From assembly GCA_902532565.1 (NCBI GenBank), contig CACAIR010000003.1:1-64000 (forward strand): a DNA stretch of 64,000 nucleotides, read 5' to 3'. A program made the position numbers and the translations under genes. Positions 1 through 8,570 of the stretch are shown here, in pieces (position 1 is the first letter of the stretch; every line of letters starts with the position of its first letter). The DNA comes from an uncultured Pelagibacteraceae bacterium. GTDB lineage: Bacteria > Pseudomonadota > Alphaproteobacteria > Pelagibacterales > Pelagibacteraceae. The notes under the pieces were generated by a model that did not search any database, was not told the DNA's origin, and worked only from the letters and a program-made list of their open reading frames with translations.

Positions 1-236
1 CTATTGTTCCGTTAATTAATCAAACAAAAATACACAAAGTATTTGTTAAAGGAAAAATGGTTAAAAAGATATTTAAAGATATATCAAATACAAAGAAAGG
101 AAGAATTTTTAATAATAAATCAGAGATTTTTCAATTTATAGGCAAAGATCTTAAAAATAATGATTATTTGATGATTAAAGCCTCACTTGCGACAGGTTTC
201 AATAACATAGTAAAAGATTTAAAAGGATTAAATTAG
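1..236 (+). CDS. murF: MurF, C-terminal end (partial, enters from the left edge)
   Basis: An open frame runs from the window edge to a TAG that abuts the next ATG (TAGATG). The visible 77 residues end in 'MIKASLATGFNNIVKDL', which resembles the end of UDP-N-acetylmuramoyl-tripeptide--D-alanyl-D-alanine ligase, where a 'lvKgS...m..iv..L' tail is typical. MurF adds D-Ala-D-Ala to the cytoplasmic UDP-MurNAc-tripeptide. Its position directly before mraY is the classical murF-mraY order and is the main support for the name. It points towards murE here, opposite to the usual co-directional arrangement; see the finding on the mraY/murE junction. Confidence 0.75.
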   Translation, partial: IVPLINQTKIHKVFVKGKMVKKIFKDISNTKKGRIFNNKSEIFQFIGKDLKNNDYLMIKASLATGFNNIVKDLKGLN

Positions 237-803
237 ATGCTTTATCAATTTTTATTAAATTTTATTGAGAGTTTTAGTTTTTTGAATGTATTTAAATATT
301 TAACTTTCAGGACAGGTTTATCTTTTTTTACTTCATTAATTATAGTTCTAATCATTGGAGGTCCATTTATAAAATTTTTTTCAAATCAAAAAATATTAAA
401 TCCTATTCGAAATGATGGACCAGAAGATCATATAGTTAAAAAAATTGGCACACCAACAATGGGAGGGGTAATAATTTTATTAGGATTGTTGATCTCAGTA
501 ATTTTTTGGGCAGACCTATCAAATATTAATATTTTATTTTGTATTTATATTGCCATCTCTTTTGGACTTCTTGGAGCTTATGATGATTTTAAAAAGATTA
601 AATACAGTAATTCCTCAGGAATTTCTTTTAAATCTAAATTAATTTCACAAATAATTTTGGCTATTGTAGGTGTTGGATTTTTTGTTTATCTAAACGATTA
701 TCAAGATTTAAATAATTTATATTTTCCATTTTTTAAATTGTTAGATAAATTTTTATTCTTAATTTTGATTGAATTTAATATTATTTTTCTATCTGAAAAA
801 TAA
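237..803 (+). pseudogene. mraY: MraY, N-terminal fragment fused to antisense murE sequence
   Basis: MraY (phospho-MurNAc-pentapeptide translocase) makes lipid I at the inner membrane. The first ~167 residues are convincing: hydrophobic segments, 'TPTMGG' at about 72-77 and 'GAYDDFKK' at about 113-120, the family's Mg2+/substrate loop. Full-length MraY is about 360 residues; this frame stops at 188. The last ~20 codons (after 'YFPFFK') are simply the antisense of the murE 3' end, so mraY homology stops near base 735-740. The remaining transmembrane helices and C-terminal catalytic Asp/His residues are absent. Because MraY is essential, a real broken copy would be surprising; an assembly or amplification chimera is more likely than a natural pseudogene. 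Confidence 0.8.
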
Positions 804-2200
804 ATTTTTTTATTTCTAATATCTTGCGTTTTCTCATGTCCTTTTCCGGCAACTAACAAGATATCTCCAGAATTTAAATTATTTATAGCCTCAAATATTG
901 CTTTAGCCCTACTAGGAATTTCTTTAAATTTTATTTTAATACCTTTTTTAATATGAGTTCTTATTTTTTCAGGATTTTCAAATCTTGGATTATCATTTGT
1001 CAAAAAAATATAGTCTGAATTTTCACTAGCAATTTGGCCCATTTTTGATCTTTTATTTTGATCCCTATTTCCCCCGCATCCAAATAAAACTGTTATCTTT
1101 TTATTAGGAAATTGTTCTCTTAGGTTTAAAAGACATGTTTTCAGCGCATCAGGTGTATGAGCATAATCTAAAATTACTTTTGATCGATTTTTAATTTTAC
1201 CAATTTTTTCAAATCTGCCTTCAACCGGTTTCAATTGTTTAATTACTTCTAAGATTTTATCTAAATTTATATCACTATTTTTTGCAGCGATAATAGACAT
1301 TAATAGATTCTTTAATTGAATTTTTCCGATTAAATTAATTTTAATATTCTTTATTAAATTATTATGTTTAATTTTAAGCAATTGAGTTTCTCCTGAGAAA
1401 CAATGTGATATAATTTCAAATTTATTTTTTTTATCAGCAATTGTTTGCAAATTTAATTTTTTATTTTTTGCAATTTTTTTTAAATTTTTAAATTCAGCGA
1501 TAGTTTCATCTGTTATTATATTTCCTTTTTTTTTTATTAACGACTTAAATAAATAAAGTTTTGATTTTAAATAATCTTTTAAACTTTTATGATAATCAAG
1601 ATGATCTTGAGATAAATTTGTAAATATGGCTGTATCAAAATTTAATCCATCTAATCTATTTTGCTTAAGGCCGTGACTAGAAGCTTCCATAATAACATTT
1701 TCAACTTTTTGATTTTTAAGAATTGTTAATATTTTTCCAAGTTTGATTGGATCTACGGTAGTATTATTTAAATTTAAATTAAATTTTTTTGATTTAACCC
1801 CTAGAGTTCCGATAGATGCAACTTTTTTTTTGTTTAATCTTAATATTTGATAATAAAATTCTGCAACTGATGATTTTCCGTTTGTTCCGGTAACGGCAAT
1901 TAAATTTTTTGGTTTTTGCCTATAAATTTTAAAGGAGATTTCAGATAATAATTTTCTGATATTTTTTGTACGAATATACAAAACTCCTTTATAGTATTTT
2001 TTAATTTTTTTTTCTGTTACAATAATTTTTGAACCTTTTTTAATTGCAATTGAAATAAATTCGTTTCCATCTTTATAATTCCCTTTAATTGCAAAAAAAA
2101 TATGATCTTTTTTTATATTTTTAGTATCAAAAGAGATTCCTGAAAAAAATTTGTTTTTATAATTATTGTTTATATCTAAAAAATAATTTCCAAGTAACAT
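701..2200 (-). CDS. murE: UDP-N-acetylmuramoyl-tripeptide synthetase (meso-DAP adding)
   Basis: Adds the third stem-peptide residue to UDP-MurNAc-L-Ala-D-Glu in the cytoplasm. Visible are the Mur-ligase P-loop 'TGTNGKSS' (about 104-111), 'MEASSHGL' (171-178), 'YAHTPDAL' (346-353) and 'DNPR' (403-406), the motif linked to meso-diaminopimelate selection. At 499 residues the length is normal. The last dozen or so residues ('NGKYKLFKS') are antisense to mraY and probably not native, because the 3' end lies on the suspected chimeric junction. It follows ftsI with a 2-bp gap, so it belongs to the mraZ-ftsZ-rsmH-ftsL-ftsI operon. Confidence 0.95.
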   Translation of the reverse strand: MLLGNYFLDINNNYKNKFFSGISFDTKNIKKDHIFFAIKGNYKDGNEFISIAIKKGSKIIVTEKKIKKYYKGVLYIRTKNIRKLLSEISFKIYRQKPKNLIAVTGTNGKSSVAEFYYQILRLNKKKVASIGTLGVKSKKFNLNLNNTTVDPIKLGKILTILKNQKVENVIMEASSHGLKQNRLDGLNFDTAIFTNLSQDHLDYHKSLKDYLKSKLYLFKSLIKKKGNIITDETIAEFKNLKKIAKNKKLNLQTIADKKNKFEIISHCFSGETQLLKIKHNNLIKNIKINLIGKIQLKNLLMSIIAAKNSDINLDKILEVIKQLKPVEGRFEKIGKIKNRSKVILDYAHTPDALKTCLLNLREQFPNKKITVLFGCGGNRDQNKRSKMGQIASENSDYIFLTNDNPRFENPEKIRTHIKKGIKIKFKEIPSRAKAIFEAINNLNSGDILLVAGKGHEKTQDIRNKKIYFSDRKIILNSIKIKNKNLSNNLKNGKYKLFKS

Positions 2201-2202
2201 GC

Positions 2203-3885
2203 TTAGTTAAACTGTATATATTTTGTGGCTAAAATGGGCCCAATTTTTTCAATTATTTGACCAGCAACTTCGACTGAAGTCCATCCAGCTGTGTTGAATG
2301 GTGTACCTTTATACTTTGTACCTGAACCATCTCTATAATGATATACATACTCACTATTAGTTTTAGGCTCATCTAACATTATAATTAATGTGTATTTTGG
2401 ATTAGATGTTGGAAATACTGAAGCAAATGTATTAACTTTATTTTTTGAATATCCTCCGTCGACACTTTTTTGTGCAGTTCCAGTTTTACCACCAACATCA
2501 TATCCTTCAACATTTGCCAATGAAGCTGTCCCTTCTTTTGTTGTAACAATTTTTCTTAAAATCGGATTAATTTTTTTTGAAACGTCGTTATTAAGTATTT
2601 TTCTATTTGTTTTATAATCATTTTTCTTAATAAGAGTTGGATTAATTCCATAACCTCCATTTACTATTATTGAGTAAGCATTTGCTAATTGAAGCATTGT
2701 AGTTGTAATACCGTGACCATAAGAAGTAGTCGCAAGTTTACATTTTCCCCAATTGAAAGGTATTGGAGTGCCAATTTCTTCAATATCAAACACTAAAGGA
2801 TTAATTAAATTTAGATCATTCATAAATTTCTTAAATTTTTCAATACCTAAAGATTGACCAATTCTAACTGATCCAATATTTCCTGAACGAATTAATATTT
2901 GTTCAGCAGTTAAATTTGATGGAATTTTATCATCATATTCGTTTATAGTATTTTTTCCACATTCTAATTTTTTTTCTAAATCATTAAATTCTGTGTCTGG
3001 CTGAATGATTCCTTCATGAAAACCTGCCGCTAGAGTAAAAGTTTTAAATACAGATCCAAACTCATAAACACCTTTTGTAACTCTATTAATGTAATTAACA
3101 TCTGTAATACTAGATCTCAAATTAGGGTCAAAATCAGGAATTGAAACTAAAGATAAAATTTCTCCATTATAAACGTCCATCAAAATTGCTGCACTACCTT
3201 TTGCCTTAAAAATTTCATTGTATTTGATCAATTCTTCTCTAATTAGAAATTGAATATCTTTATCTACAGTCAATTTAATTTTATCTTTATTTTTTTTCAA
3301 TTTATCATCCAATGATTTCTCTAATCCAGAAATACCTCGATTATCACTATCTATTTGACCAATAATATGACTGAACAAATTTTTTTGAGGATAAATTCTT
3401 ATAAGTTTTTCCTCAGGTTTTATTGATTTGTCACCTAACATCATTATTTTTTCATAATTTTCTTCAGAGATTTTTTTTTCAAACCAAAAAAACTTATTTT
3501 TTTTAAATTTAGATAATATTGATTGATAGTCTTTGTTTGGAAAAATATAACGTAAATTAAGTAATAATTTTTTTTGATCAATTACTTCAATTGGATTAAT
3601 ACCGATATCAATTGAGCTTACTGTTTTTGCTAAAAAATTTCCATTTCTATCAACAATATCTGCTCGTTTAAGTTTGTTATCAACATTTATTTGATTGTTG
3701 ATTGGATTTTTCAAATTTCTTGAGCCAAGATGAATTAAATGAATTGTATAAATTAACGAGATTATAAAAAAAACGAAGAATATAAATGCGACCCTGCTAA
3801 ACTTTGTTTGAATATTATTATTTTTTTTATCATATTGAAATTCTTTATTGTTCTCATAAAAAAAAAATCTTTCTTTATTACTCAT
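2203..3885 (-). CDS. ftsI: Peptidoglycan D,D-transpeptidase FtsI (PBP3)
   Basis: Septal class B penicillin-binding protein that cross-links peptidoglycan with FtsW at the division site. One N-terminal transmembrane segment (about 31-50) follows a short cytoplasmic tail. The transpeptidase triad is complete: 'SVFK' (278-281, nucleophile Ser), 'SGN' (334-336) and 'KTGT' (467-470). The 560-residue length suits the family. The start ATG overlaps the end of the ftsL-like gene by one base, indicating translational coupling, and murE follows after 2 bp. Confidence 0.95.
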   Translation of the reverse strand: MSNKERFFFYENNKEFQYDKKNNNIQTKFSRVAFIFFVFFIISLIYTIHLIHLGSRNLKNPINNQINVDNKLKRADIVDRNGNFLAKTVSSIDIGINPIEVIDQKKLLLNLRYIFPNKDYQSILSKFKKNKFFWFEKKISEENYEKIMMLGDKSIKPEEKLIRIYPQKNLFSHIIGQIDSDNRGISGLEKSLDDKLKKNKDKIKLTVDKDIQFLIREELIKYNEIFKAKGSAAILMDVYNGEILSLVSIPDFDPNLRSSITDVNYINRVTKGVYEFGSVFKTFTLAAGFHEGIIQPDTEFNDLEKKLECGKNTINEYDDKIPSNLTAEQILIRSGNIGSVRIGQSLGIEKFKKFMNDLNLINPLVFDIEEIGTPIPFNWGKCKLATTSYGHGITTTMLQLANAYSIIVNGGYGINPTLIKKNDYKTNRKILNNDVSKKINPILRKIVTTKEGTASLANVEGYDVGGKTGTAQKSVDGGYSKNKVNTFASVFPTSNPKYTLIIMLDEPKTNSEYVYHYRDGSGTKYKGTPFNTAGWTSVEVAGQIIEKIGPILATKYIQFN

Positions 3886-4190
3886 TAATTTCCAGAAATT
3901 TTCAAATCATTTATAACTATTTGATCACCTAAAATTTTAAAAGTTTTCAAATCTTTCAATGATTTTTTTACCAATAAATTTTCAAAATATAATTTTTGAT
4001 ACTCTAGTAATTTTTCTGAGGAACTTAAGTAATGAAATTCTAATTGTGAGTCTTTAAATCTTTCATCCAAAAATAAAATATTTTCTTTTATTGAATAAAT
4101 TTGCTCATCTAGATTTTTAGTAGAATTTTTTATTAAAGATGTGCAAACAATTAAAGATAATATTAATAAAAAAATAAATGATTTGATCAT
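3885..4190 (-). CDS. ftsL: FtsL-like division protein
   Basis: A 101-residue protein with an N-terminal hydrophobic segment (about 2-20) and then a Glu/Lys/Leu-rich stretch that looks coiled-coil. FtsL proteins are short bitopic membrane proteins that help recruit and activate FtsWI; their sequence is poorly conserved. The call rests on size, topology and position between rsmH and ftsI, where ftsL sits in most dcw clusters. It overlaps rsmH by 4 bp (ATGA-type overlap) and ftsI by 1 bp. Sequence alone would not prove the identity. Confidence 0.7.
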   Translation of the reverse strand: MIKSFIFLLILSLIVCTSLIKNSTKNLDEQIYSIKENILFLDERFKDSQLEFHYLSSSEKLLEYQKLYFENLLVKKSLKDLKTFKILGDQIVINDLKISGN

Positions 4191-5197
4191 AATTTTGAGC
4201 CTAATTTTTCAATTTCTAACAAGTAGGAAAATTTCTCTATTATATCAGTTTTTATTTCATGGGAGTCTGTTGTTTTTATTAAATATCTTAATTTAGCTGA
4301 TCTTGATGGAGGGTTTTCTTTAATTTCTTTTCCAGATGGAATAATTGGTTTTTTTTGAGGCATTAGGAACATTAATTCATTTTGTTCTATTTTAGGCTCA
4401 TATCTTGAAACACTTTTATTTTCAGACAAATTTTTAAAGAAATATTTAACTATTTTATCTTCTAAAGAATGGAAAGTTACTACAGCTATAACGCCATTTT
4501 TTTTTAGAACTTTTGTAGAATTTATTAAACCATATATAAGTTCACTAATTTCTTTGTTAACAAATATTCTTAGAGCTTGAAAAGTTTTTGTAGCACTATG
4601 TGTTTTGTAATTTTTTTTTCTTTTTGATCTATCAATTATATAGACAAGATCAGGTGTATTTATCTTTTTCTTTTGTCTAAATTTTATAATATTTTTTGCA
4701 ATTATTCTTGCGTCCCTTTCATCACCAAAATATTTTAAAATTTTTTCCAATTCATGTTTTTCTAATTTATTTATAACTTCACTAGCAGAAAAATCATTAA
4801 GTCCCATCATCATATTAAGTTTTCCCGGTGAATTAAAAGATAAACCTTTGTTCGGATCTTTAATTTGAACGAAGGAATAACCTAGATCAAATACAATCCC
4901 TTTTATATTTTCATTTTTTAATTTTAAATTACGTAATTTACTAAATATTAAATTTTTAAAATGTAACCTATTTGGAAATTGTTTTTCTATATCGCTAGCA
5001 TTTTTTTTACTTGCTATATCTCTATCAAACGCAATAACTTTTGTATTATTATAATTTAAAATTTCTTTTGTGTAACCACCTTGTCCAAATGTGCAATCAA
5101 TAAATGTGCCACCATGTTGAGGGGTAATAACGCTAATAATTTCTTTTAGCAGTACTGGATAGTGCTTTATTTCATCCGTTACTATGGTGGCTTCCAT
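4187..5197 (-). CDS. rsmH: 16S rRNA (cytosine(1402)-N4)-methyltransferase RsmH
   Basis: SAM-dependent methyltransferase that modifies C1402 in the decoding centre of 16S rRNA. The SAM-binding loop '[14 protein letters not shown]' lies near residue 34, followed by '[10 protein letters not shown]' and a C-terminal '[13 protein letters not shown]' block typical of the MraW/RsmH family. The 336-residue length is normal. It lies 18 bp downstream of ftsZ rather than next to mraZ, which is unusual for a dcw cluster. Confidence 0.95.
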   Translation of the reverse strand: MEATIVTDEIKHYPVLLKEIISVITPQHGGTFIDCTFGQGGYTKEILNYNNTKVIAFDRDIASKKNASDIEKQFPNRLHFKNLIFSKLRNLKLKNENIKGIVFDLGYSFVQIKDPNKGLSFNSPGKLNMMMGLNDFSASEVINKLEKHELEKILKYFGDERDARIIAKNIIKFRQKKKINTPDLVYIIDRSKRKKNYKTHSATKTFQALRIFVNKEISELIYGLINSTKVLKKNGVIAVVTFHSLEDKIVKYFFKNLSENKSVSRYEPKIEQNELMFLMPQKKPIIPSGKEIKENPPSRSAKLRYLIKTTDSHEIKTDIIEKFSYLLEIEKLGSKL

Positions 5198-5215
5198 TTA
5201 TTTTTTTGAAGACCA

Positions 5216-6697
5216 TTAATTCTTTTGTCTTCTTAAAAATGCTGGTATTTCTAAATCATCTTCTTGGTCATCTTTGTGATCAGAAGACAGTAATTCATCA
5301 GAATTTGAATTCTCGCTATCATCATTAAACAAATCAGGTGCATTTGGCTCTACCCCAAATTCACTTAAATCATTTTTTACTTCTTGCTCTATATTCAAGT
5401 TTTCCTCTTGTATAGCTTCTTGTGTGAAAGAAATTTCATCTTCAGTTGATAAATTTTCTTCAATATTCTCTGCATCTTGATTCTTGAGTAGTTCTTGGTG
5501 ATATTGATCATTAACATTATTAATATCTTCTTTAGCAGAAGTTTGGCTAAACATCTCAGAAGTAATTTCATTTTCGACTTTTAGCGCATTTGCACCATGA
5601 GAAACCGGATTTGAATTATTACTTGAAAAGTTAAATGACGGAGTTGGTCCAAGATTTGAAAAATCAGAATATCCTGTATTTCTATTCTGAATTCTATGTA
5701 CCATATTAATCACCGATTTTCTCTCAGGTTGTAGACCATCTAAAGATGTTGCTACAATTGAAACTCTGATTTTACCAGCAAGAGCCTCGTCAGTTATAGC
5801 ACCTATGATAACTTCTGCTTCTGCCTCTACCTCTGATCTAATTTTGTTTACCACTTCATCAACTTCAAAAAGTTTAAGATCTTTCCCTCCGGTAATATTA
5901 ACTAATAAACCTTTGGCTCCATTTAAAGTATAGTCATCAATTAAAGGATTGCTTATAGCCATTTCTGTAGCTTTCATAGCTCTACCTTCTCCCTCTGCTT
6001 CACCAGTTCCCATCATAGCTTTACCCATTGAGGCCATAACAGTTTCAACATCAGCAAAATCAAGATTAATTATACCCGGTCTAACCATAAGGTCAGTAAC
6101 ACTCTGCACTCCATGCATTAATACATTATTTGAAAGATTAAAAGACTCTTCAAAAGTAGTTTGTTCATTAGCTATTTTGAACAAATTTTGATTTGGTATC
6201 ACTATGATTGTATCAACATGTTTTCTTAGTTCTTCAAGTCCAATTTGTGCTCTTTTCATTCTTGAGGGACCTTCATATAAAAAAGGAAGTGTAACTACTC
6301 CAACAGTAAGAATATTCAATTCTTTTGCAGCTCTAGCTATTACATGTGCTGCACCTGTCCCGGTTCCACCACCCATTCCTGCTGCAATAAAAACCATATT
6401 TGCACCCTGTAAAACATTAACAATATCGTTTAATGACTCATCGGCAGCAGCTTGACCAATATCAAGTTTAGCACCAGCACCTAATCCTTTTGTTAAATTT
6501 AAACCAATTTGAATTTTAGATTTTGCTTTGCTATGTTTCAAATCTTGTGCATCAGTATTTACAGCTATAAATTCTACACCTTGCATTCCATTATCTATCA
6601 TTTCATTAATTGCATTTCCGCCTGCACCTCCAACTCCTAGAACTAGTAGTCTTGGTTGCAGTTCTTTTATCTCTGGTGTTCTTATGTTAATTGTCAT
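5216..6697 (-). CDS. ftsZ: Cell division GTPase FtsZ
   Basis: Tubulin-like GTPase that forms the division ring. Present are the N-terminal Gly-rich nucleotide loop '[10 protein letters not shown]' (about 21-30), the tubulin signature 'GGGTGTGA' (109-116) and the T7-loop region. After the folded core (about 1-320) there is a long acidic, Asn/Gln/Glu-rich linker of about 150 residues, ending in the conserved C-terminal peptide '[10 protein letters not shown]' that binds FtsA and other partners. The long linker is common in Alphaproteobacteria. It lies 14 bp after mraZ, directly under the MraZ-controlled promoter; in most dcw clusters ftsZ is the last gene, not the second. Confidence 0.97.
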   Translation of the reverse strand: MTINIRTPEIKELQPRLLVLGVGGAGGNAINEMIDNGMQGVEFIAVNTDAQDLKHSKAKSKIQIGLNLTKGLGAGAKLDIGQAAADESLNDIVNVLQGANMVFIAAGMGGGTGTGAAHVIARAAKELNILTVGVVTLPFLYEGPSRMKRAQIGLEELRKHVDTIIVIPNQNLFKIANEQTTFEESFNLSNNVLMHGVQSVTDLMVRPGIINLDFADVETVMASMGKAMMGTGEAEGEGRAMKATEMAISNPLIDDYTLNGAKGLLVNITGGKDLKLFEVDEVVNKIRSEVEAEAEVIIGAITDEALAGKIRVSIVATSLDGLQPERKSVINMVHRIQNRNTGYSDFSNLGPTPSFNFSSNNSNPVSHGANALKVENEITSEMFSQTSAKEDINNVNDQYHQELLKNQDAENIEENLSTEDEISFTQEAIQEENLNIEQEVKNDLSEFGVEPNAPDLFNDDSENSNSDELLSSDHKDDQEDDLEIPAFLRRQKN

Positions 6698-6711
6698 TTT
6701 ATTATCCCCCG

Positions 6712-7167
6712 TTATTTATTAAGTTGAAGCTCCCATTTAAGGCTTGCACGATTTAAATTTGCTTTTTTTCTTGCATTTACCTTAAATTTTTCAAATATTG
6801 TTGGTTCCCAAATTTGGAATATTTTTCCTTGCCCAACAAACATCATGCTCTTCTTAATTTTTGCATGTTTTAATAATTTTGGTGTAAGTGAAATCCTTCC
6901 CTCACTATCAAATTGTAAATTAATACTTTCAGACAGTATTGATGTTGCAAAAAAATCTCTTTTCTCCTCAAAAGGATTGAGGGAGTCAATTGTATTTGAA
7001 ATTCTTTCGATTCTGTCTTGAGGCCATGCTTCTATTGATTGATTATTAAAGGATGGATAACATATTACTCCATTATATCCTAAATTAGATAAATAAGATC
7101 TAAAACTTGCAGGCACCGACACCCTTCCTTTTTTGTCCAATTTGTTTTCGTAGGTTGATAAAAACAT
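6712..7167 (-). CDS. mraZ: Transcriptional regulator MraZ
   Basis: First gene of the division operon. MraZ is a ring-forming DNA-binding protein of two AbrB-like (SpoVT/AbrB) repeats. The first begins '[18 protein letters not shown]' and the second contains '[13 protein letters not shown]'. The 151-residue length matches the family. MraZ of other bacteria represses its own operon by binding TGGGN repeats 10 bp apart; exactly such repeats occur just upstream (7197-7221). Autoregulation of the mraZ-ftsZ-rsmH-ftsL-ftsI-murE operon is therefore likely. Confidence 0.95.
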   Translation of the reverse strand: MFLSTYENKLDKKGRVSVPASFRSYLSNLGYNGVICYPSFNNQSIEAWPQDRIERISNTIDSLNPFEEKRDFFATSILSESINLQFDSEGRISLTPKLLKHAKIKKSMMFVGQGKIFQIWEPTIFEKFKVNARKKANLNRASLKWELQLNK

Positions 7168-7196
7168 AAACCATAAATTTCTTTATCCCCAATATA

Positions 7197-7221
7197 TGGG
7201 AATATTTGGGATATTATGGGT
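7197..7221 (-). promoter_or_regulatory. MraZ operator: three TGGG boxes with exact 10-bp spacing
   Basis: On the plus strand TGGG occurs at 7197, 7207 and 7217, as TGGGA-5 nt-TGGGA-5 nt-TGGGT. This is the known MraZ-box architecture (TGGGN repeats with 5-nt spacers). The -10 hexamer of the mraZ promoter lies exactly between the second and third boxes, so bound MraZ would cover it. Family knowledge supplies the ligand; the repeats are seen directly. Confidence 0.85.
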
Positions 7222-7239
7222 TTTATATATACACGTCAA
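7211..7239 (-). promoter_or_regulatory. Sigma-70 promoter of the mraZ-ftsZ operon
   Basis: Reading the minus strand, TTGACG (7239-7234) is followed by exactly 17 nt and TAATAT (7216-7211). Both hexamers are close to consensus. The predicted start near 7204 gives a leader of about 37 nt before the mraZ ATG. It overlaps the MraZ boxes. Confidence 0.8.
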
Positions 7240-7275
7240 TACCTAATATTTTAGATTTTGGTGGTTTTCCTAAAA

Positions 7276-7303
7276 TAGAAAATGTTTTCTACAGTGTAGA
7301 AAA
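7276..7303. repeat. Cluster of three alternating TAGAAAA half-sites (palindromes)
   Basis: TAGAAAA occurs at 7276-7282, inverted as TTTTCTA at 7285-7291, and direct again at 7297-7303. The second and third copies form a perfect 19-bp palindrome (TTTTCTACA-G-TGTAGAAAA). It lies between the rnpB 3' end and the mraZ promoter. It could be an operator or help end rnpB transcription; no clear U-tract follows, so I do not call it a terminator. Confidence 0.5.
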
Positions 7304-7347
7304 TGAGAACAAACTAAGAAACTTCTAATGATATTATAATTTATGAA

Positions 7348-7709
7348 ATGCCAGATAAACTATAAGCCGGGTTCTGTCATTTAAACTTATCATTTGTCTA
7401 GGCTTAAAATCACTCTTAAGCTCAAGCAACTAACCCTGATGACGAGCCAAGGATGGCTTTTAGTTTTTTCACAATGTCACCTCTACTTAGTCTTGCTCCC
7501 AGTGGGGTTTTCCAGCGTTCATTGTTACCAATAGAACCGGTGTGCTCTTACCACACCTTTTCACCCTTGCCATGTTATGGCGGTTTATTTTCTGTGGCAC
7601 TATCCCTAGGGTCGCCCCCGCCAGGAATTACCTGGCACTGTATCCTTGCGGAGCCCGGACTTTCCTCTTTAATAAATATTATTAAAGCGACAAGTTATTT
7701 ATCTGGCAT
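7348..7709 (-). ncRNA. rnpB: RNase P RNA, bacterial type A
   Basis: Catalytic RNA that matures tRNA 5' ends. On the minus strand the 5' part contains 'GAGGAAAGTCCGGGCTCC' and the 3' part 'ACAGAACCCGGCTTAT', the two halves of the universally conserved core around P4. The ends form a perfect 12-bp P1 helix (ATGCCAGATAAA at 7348-7359 with TTTATCTGGCAT at 7698-7709), which sets the boundaries; length is about 362 nt. GC content is clearly higher than the surroundings. ORF 7453-7731 on the other strand is a shadow of this RNA. Within the gene-poor stretch 7168-7749 I see this RNA, the mraZ control region and the TAGAAAA palindromes. Confidence 0.97.
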
Positions 7710-7749
7710 GCTTAATTTAATACTCAATTAAAAAACTTCAAGAAAAAAA

Positions 7750-8493
7750 TTAGTAATATTTTTTAATAATATTATTACTTATCATAAAACACTCCTTGTC
7801 TATAGTTCCATTAACCAATTCTTGCCTAAATCTTCTTTGAAATGCCTTAACAGTTGTTTTATTTTTGTTAGTTTGGGATAGATTTTTTAAAAAATTTCCA
7901 ACATATCCGATTTTAGATAAATTCTTAAAAAAGGTTTTTTTTTCTTTGGTATTAGTCTTAATCTGTCTATTAGTTTTTAAATATTTAACAGATAATGAAT
8001 GCCATAAACCAATTTTTTTTCTTGCTAAATATTTCCAAGGAAACTTTTCTCCTGGATCTTTTTTTCGATCAGGAGCGATATCTGAATGTCCTAAAATATT
8101 TTGTTTTTTTATTTTATATTTTTTTATTAAATATTTACTTAAAATTAATATTGAATTTATTTGTTTTTGAGAATATTTTTCATAATTAAATTGATGTCCG
8201 GGATTATTAATTTCAATTCCAATAGAGTATTTATTCAGAGATTTATAATTTTTCCATGATGATTTTCCTGCATGCCAGGCTATATACAAATCTGGAACCA
8301 TTAGAACTATATTTCCATTTTTTTTGATAAAATAATGACTACTAACCTGAGATTGTATTTTTGTAAGTTTCCTTATGGCTTGAGATTCTCTTTTCATCCC
8401 GGTGTAATGAAATACTAAAAATTTTATTTGTTTAGATCTTCTTTTAATAGGATGAAAATTTGGGGAATAATTTGAATTTATTTTTAAAGCCAT
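7750..8493 (-). CDS. N-acetylmuramoyl-L-alanine amidase, AmpD/AmiD type
   Basis: Zn-dependent amidase_2 that cleaves the MurNAc-L-Ala bond. Motifs include 'VFHYTGM' (first Zn His, about residue 29), 'SSHYFI', 'WHAG' and 'GHSDIAPDRKKDPG', which holds the second Zn His and the catalytic region. The C-terminal part ('VKAFQRRFRQELVNGTID') resembles a peptidoglycan-binding repeat, as in AmiD. No clear signal peptide is seen (N-terminus 'MALKINSNYSP'), so a cytoplasmic recycling role (AmpD-like) or atypical export are both possible. The 247-residue length fits. It is divergent from mlaA. Confidence 0.88.
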   Translation of the reverse strand: MALKINSNYSPNFHPIKRRSKQIKFLVFHYTGMKRESQAIRKLTKIQSQVSSHYFIKKNGNIVLMVPDLYIAWHAGKSSWKNYKSLNKYSIGIEINNPGHQFNYEKYSQKQINSILILSKYLIKKYKIKKQNILGHSDIAPDRKKDPGEKFPWKYLARKKIGLWHSLSVKYLKTNRQIKTNTKEKKTFFKNLSKIGYVGNFLKNLSQTNKNKTTVKAFQRRFRQELVNGTIDKECFMISNNIIKKYY

Positions 8494-8570
8494 ATTTCAG
8501 TCATTTTTAGCACTAAAAGCCGTTATAGTTTATCTGGATATACATTATAAATTAATTATAATAACTTGTA

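Noticed and set aside
2390-2617. Plus-strand ORF inside ftsI
   Set aside because: Antisense of the conserved transpeptidase domain around KTG; no independent support.
5949-6722. Three plus-strand ORFs across ftsZ
   Set aside because: They are antisense shadows of the conserved FtsZ core; Ala/Pro/Ser-rich with no domain or start context.
7453-7731. Plus-strand ORF of 92 residues
   Set aside because: It is entirely antisense to the conserved core of rnpB; the unusual amino acid composition comes from the structured RNA.
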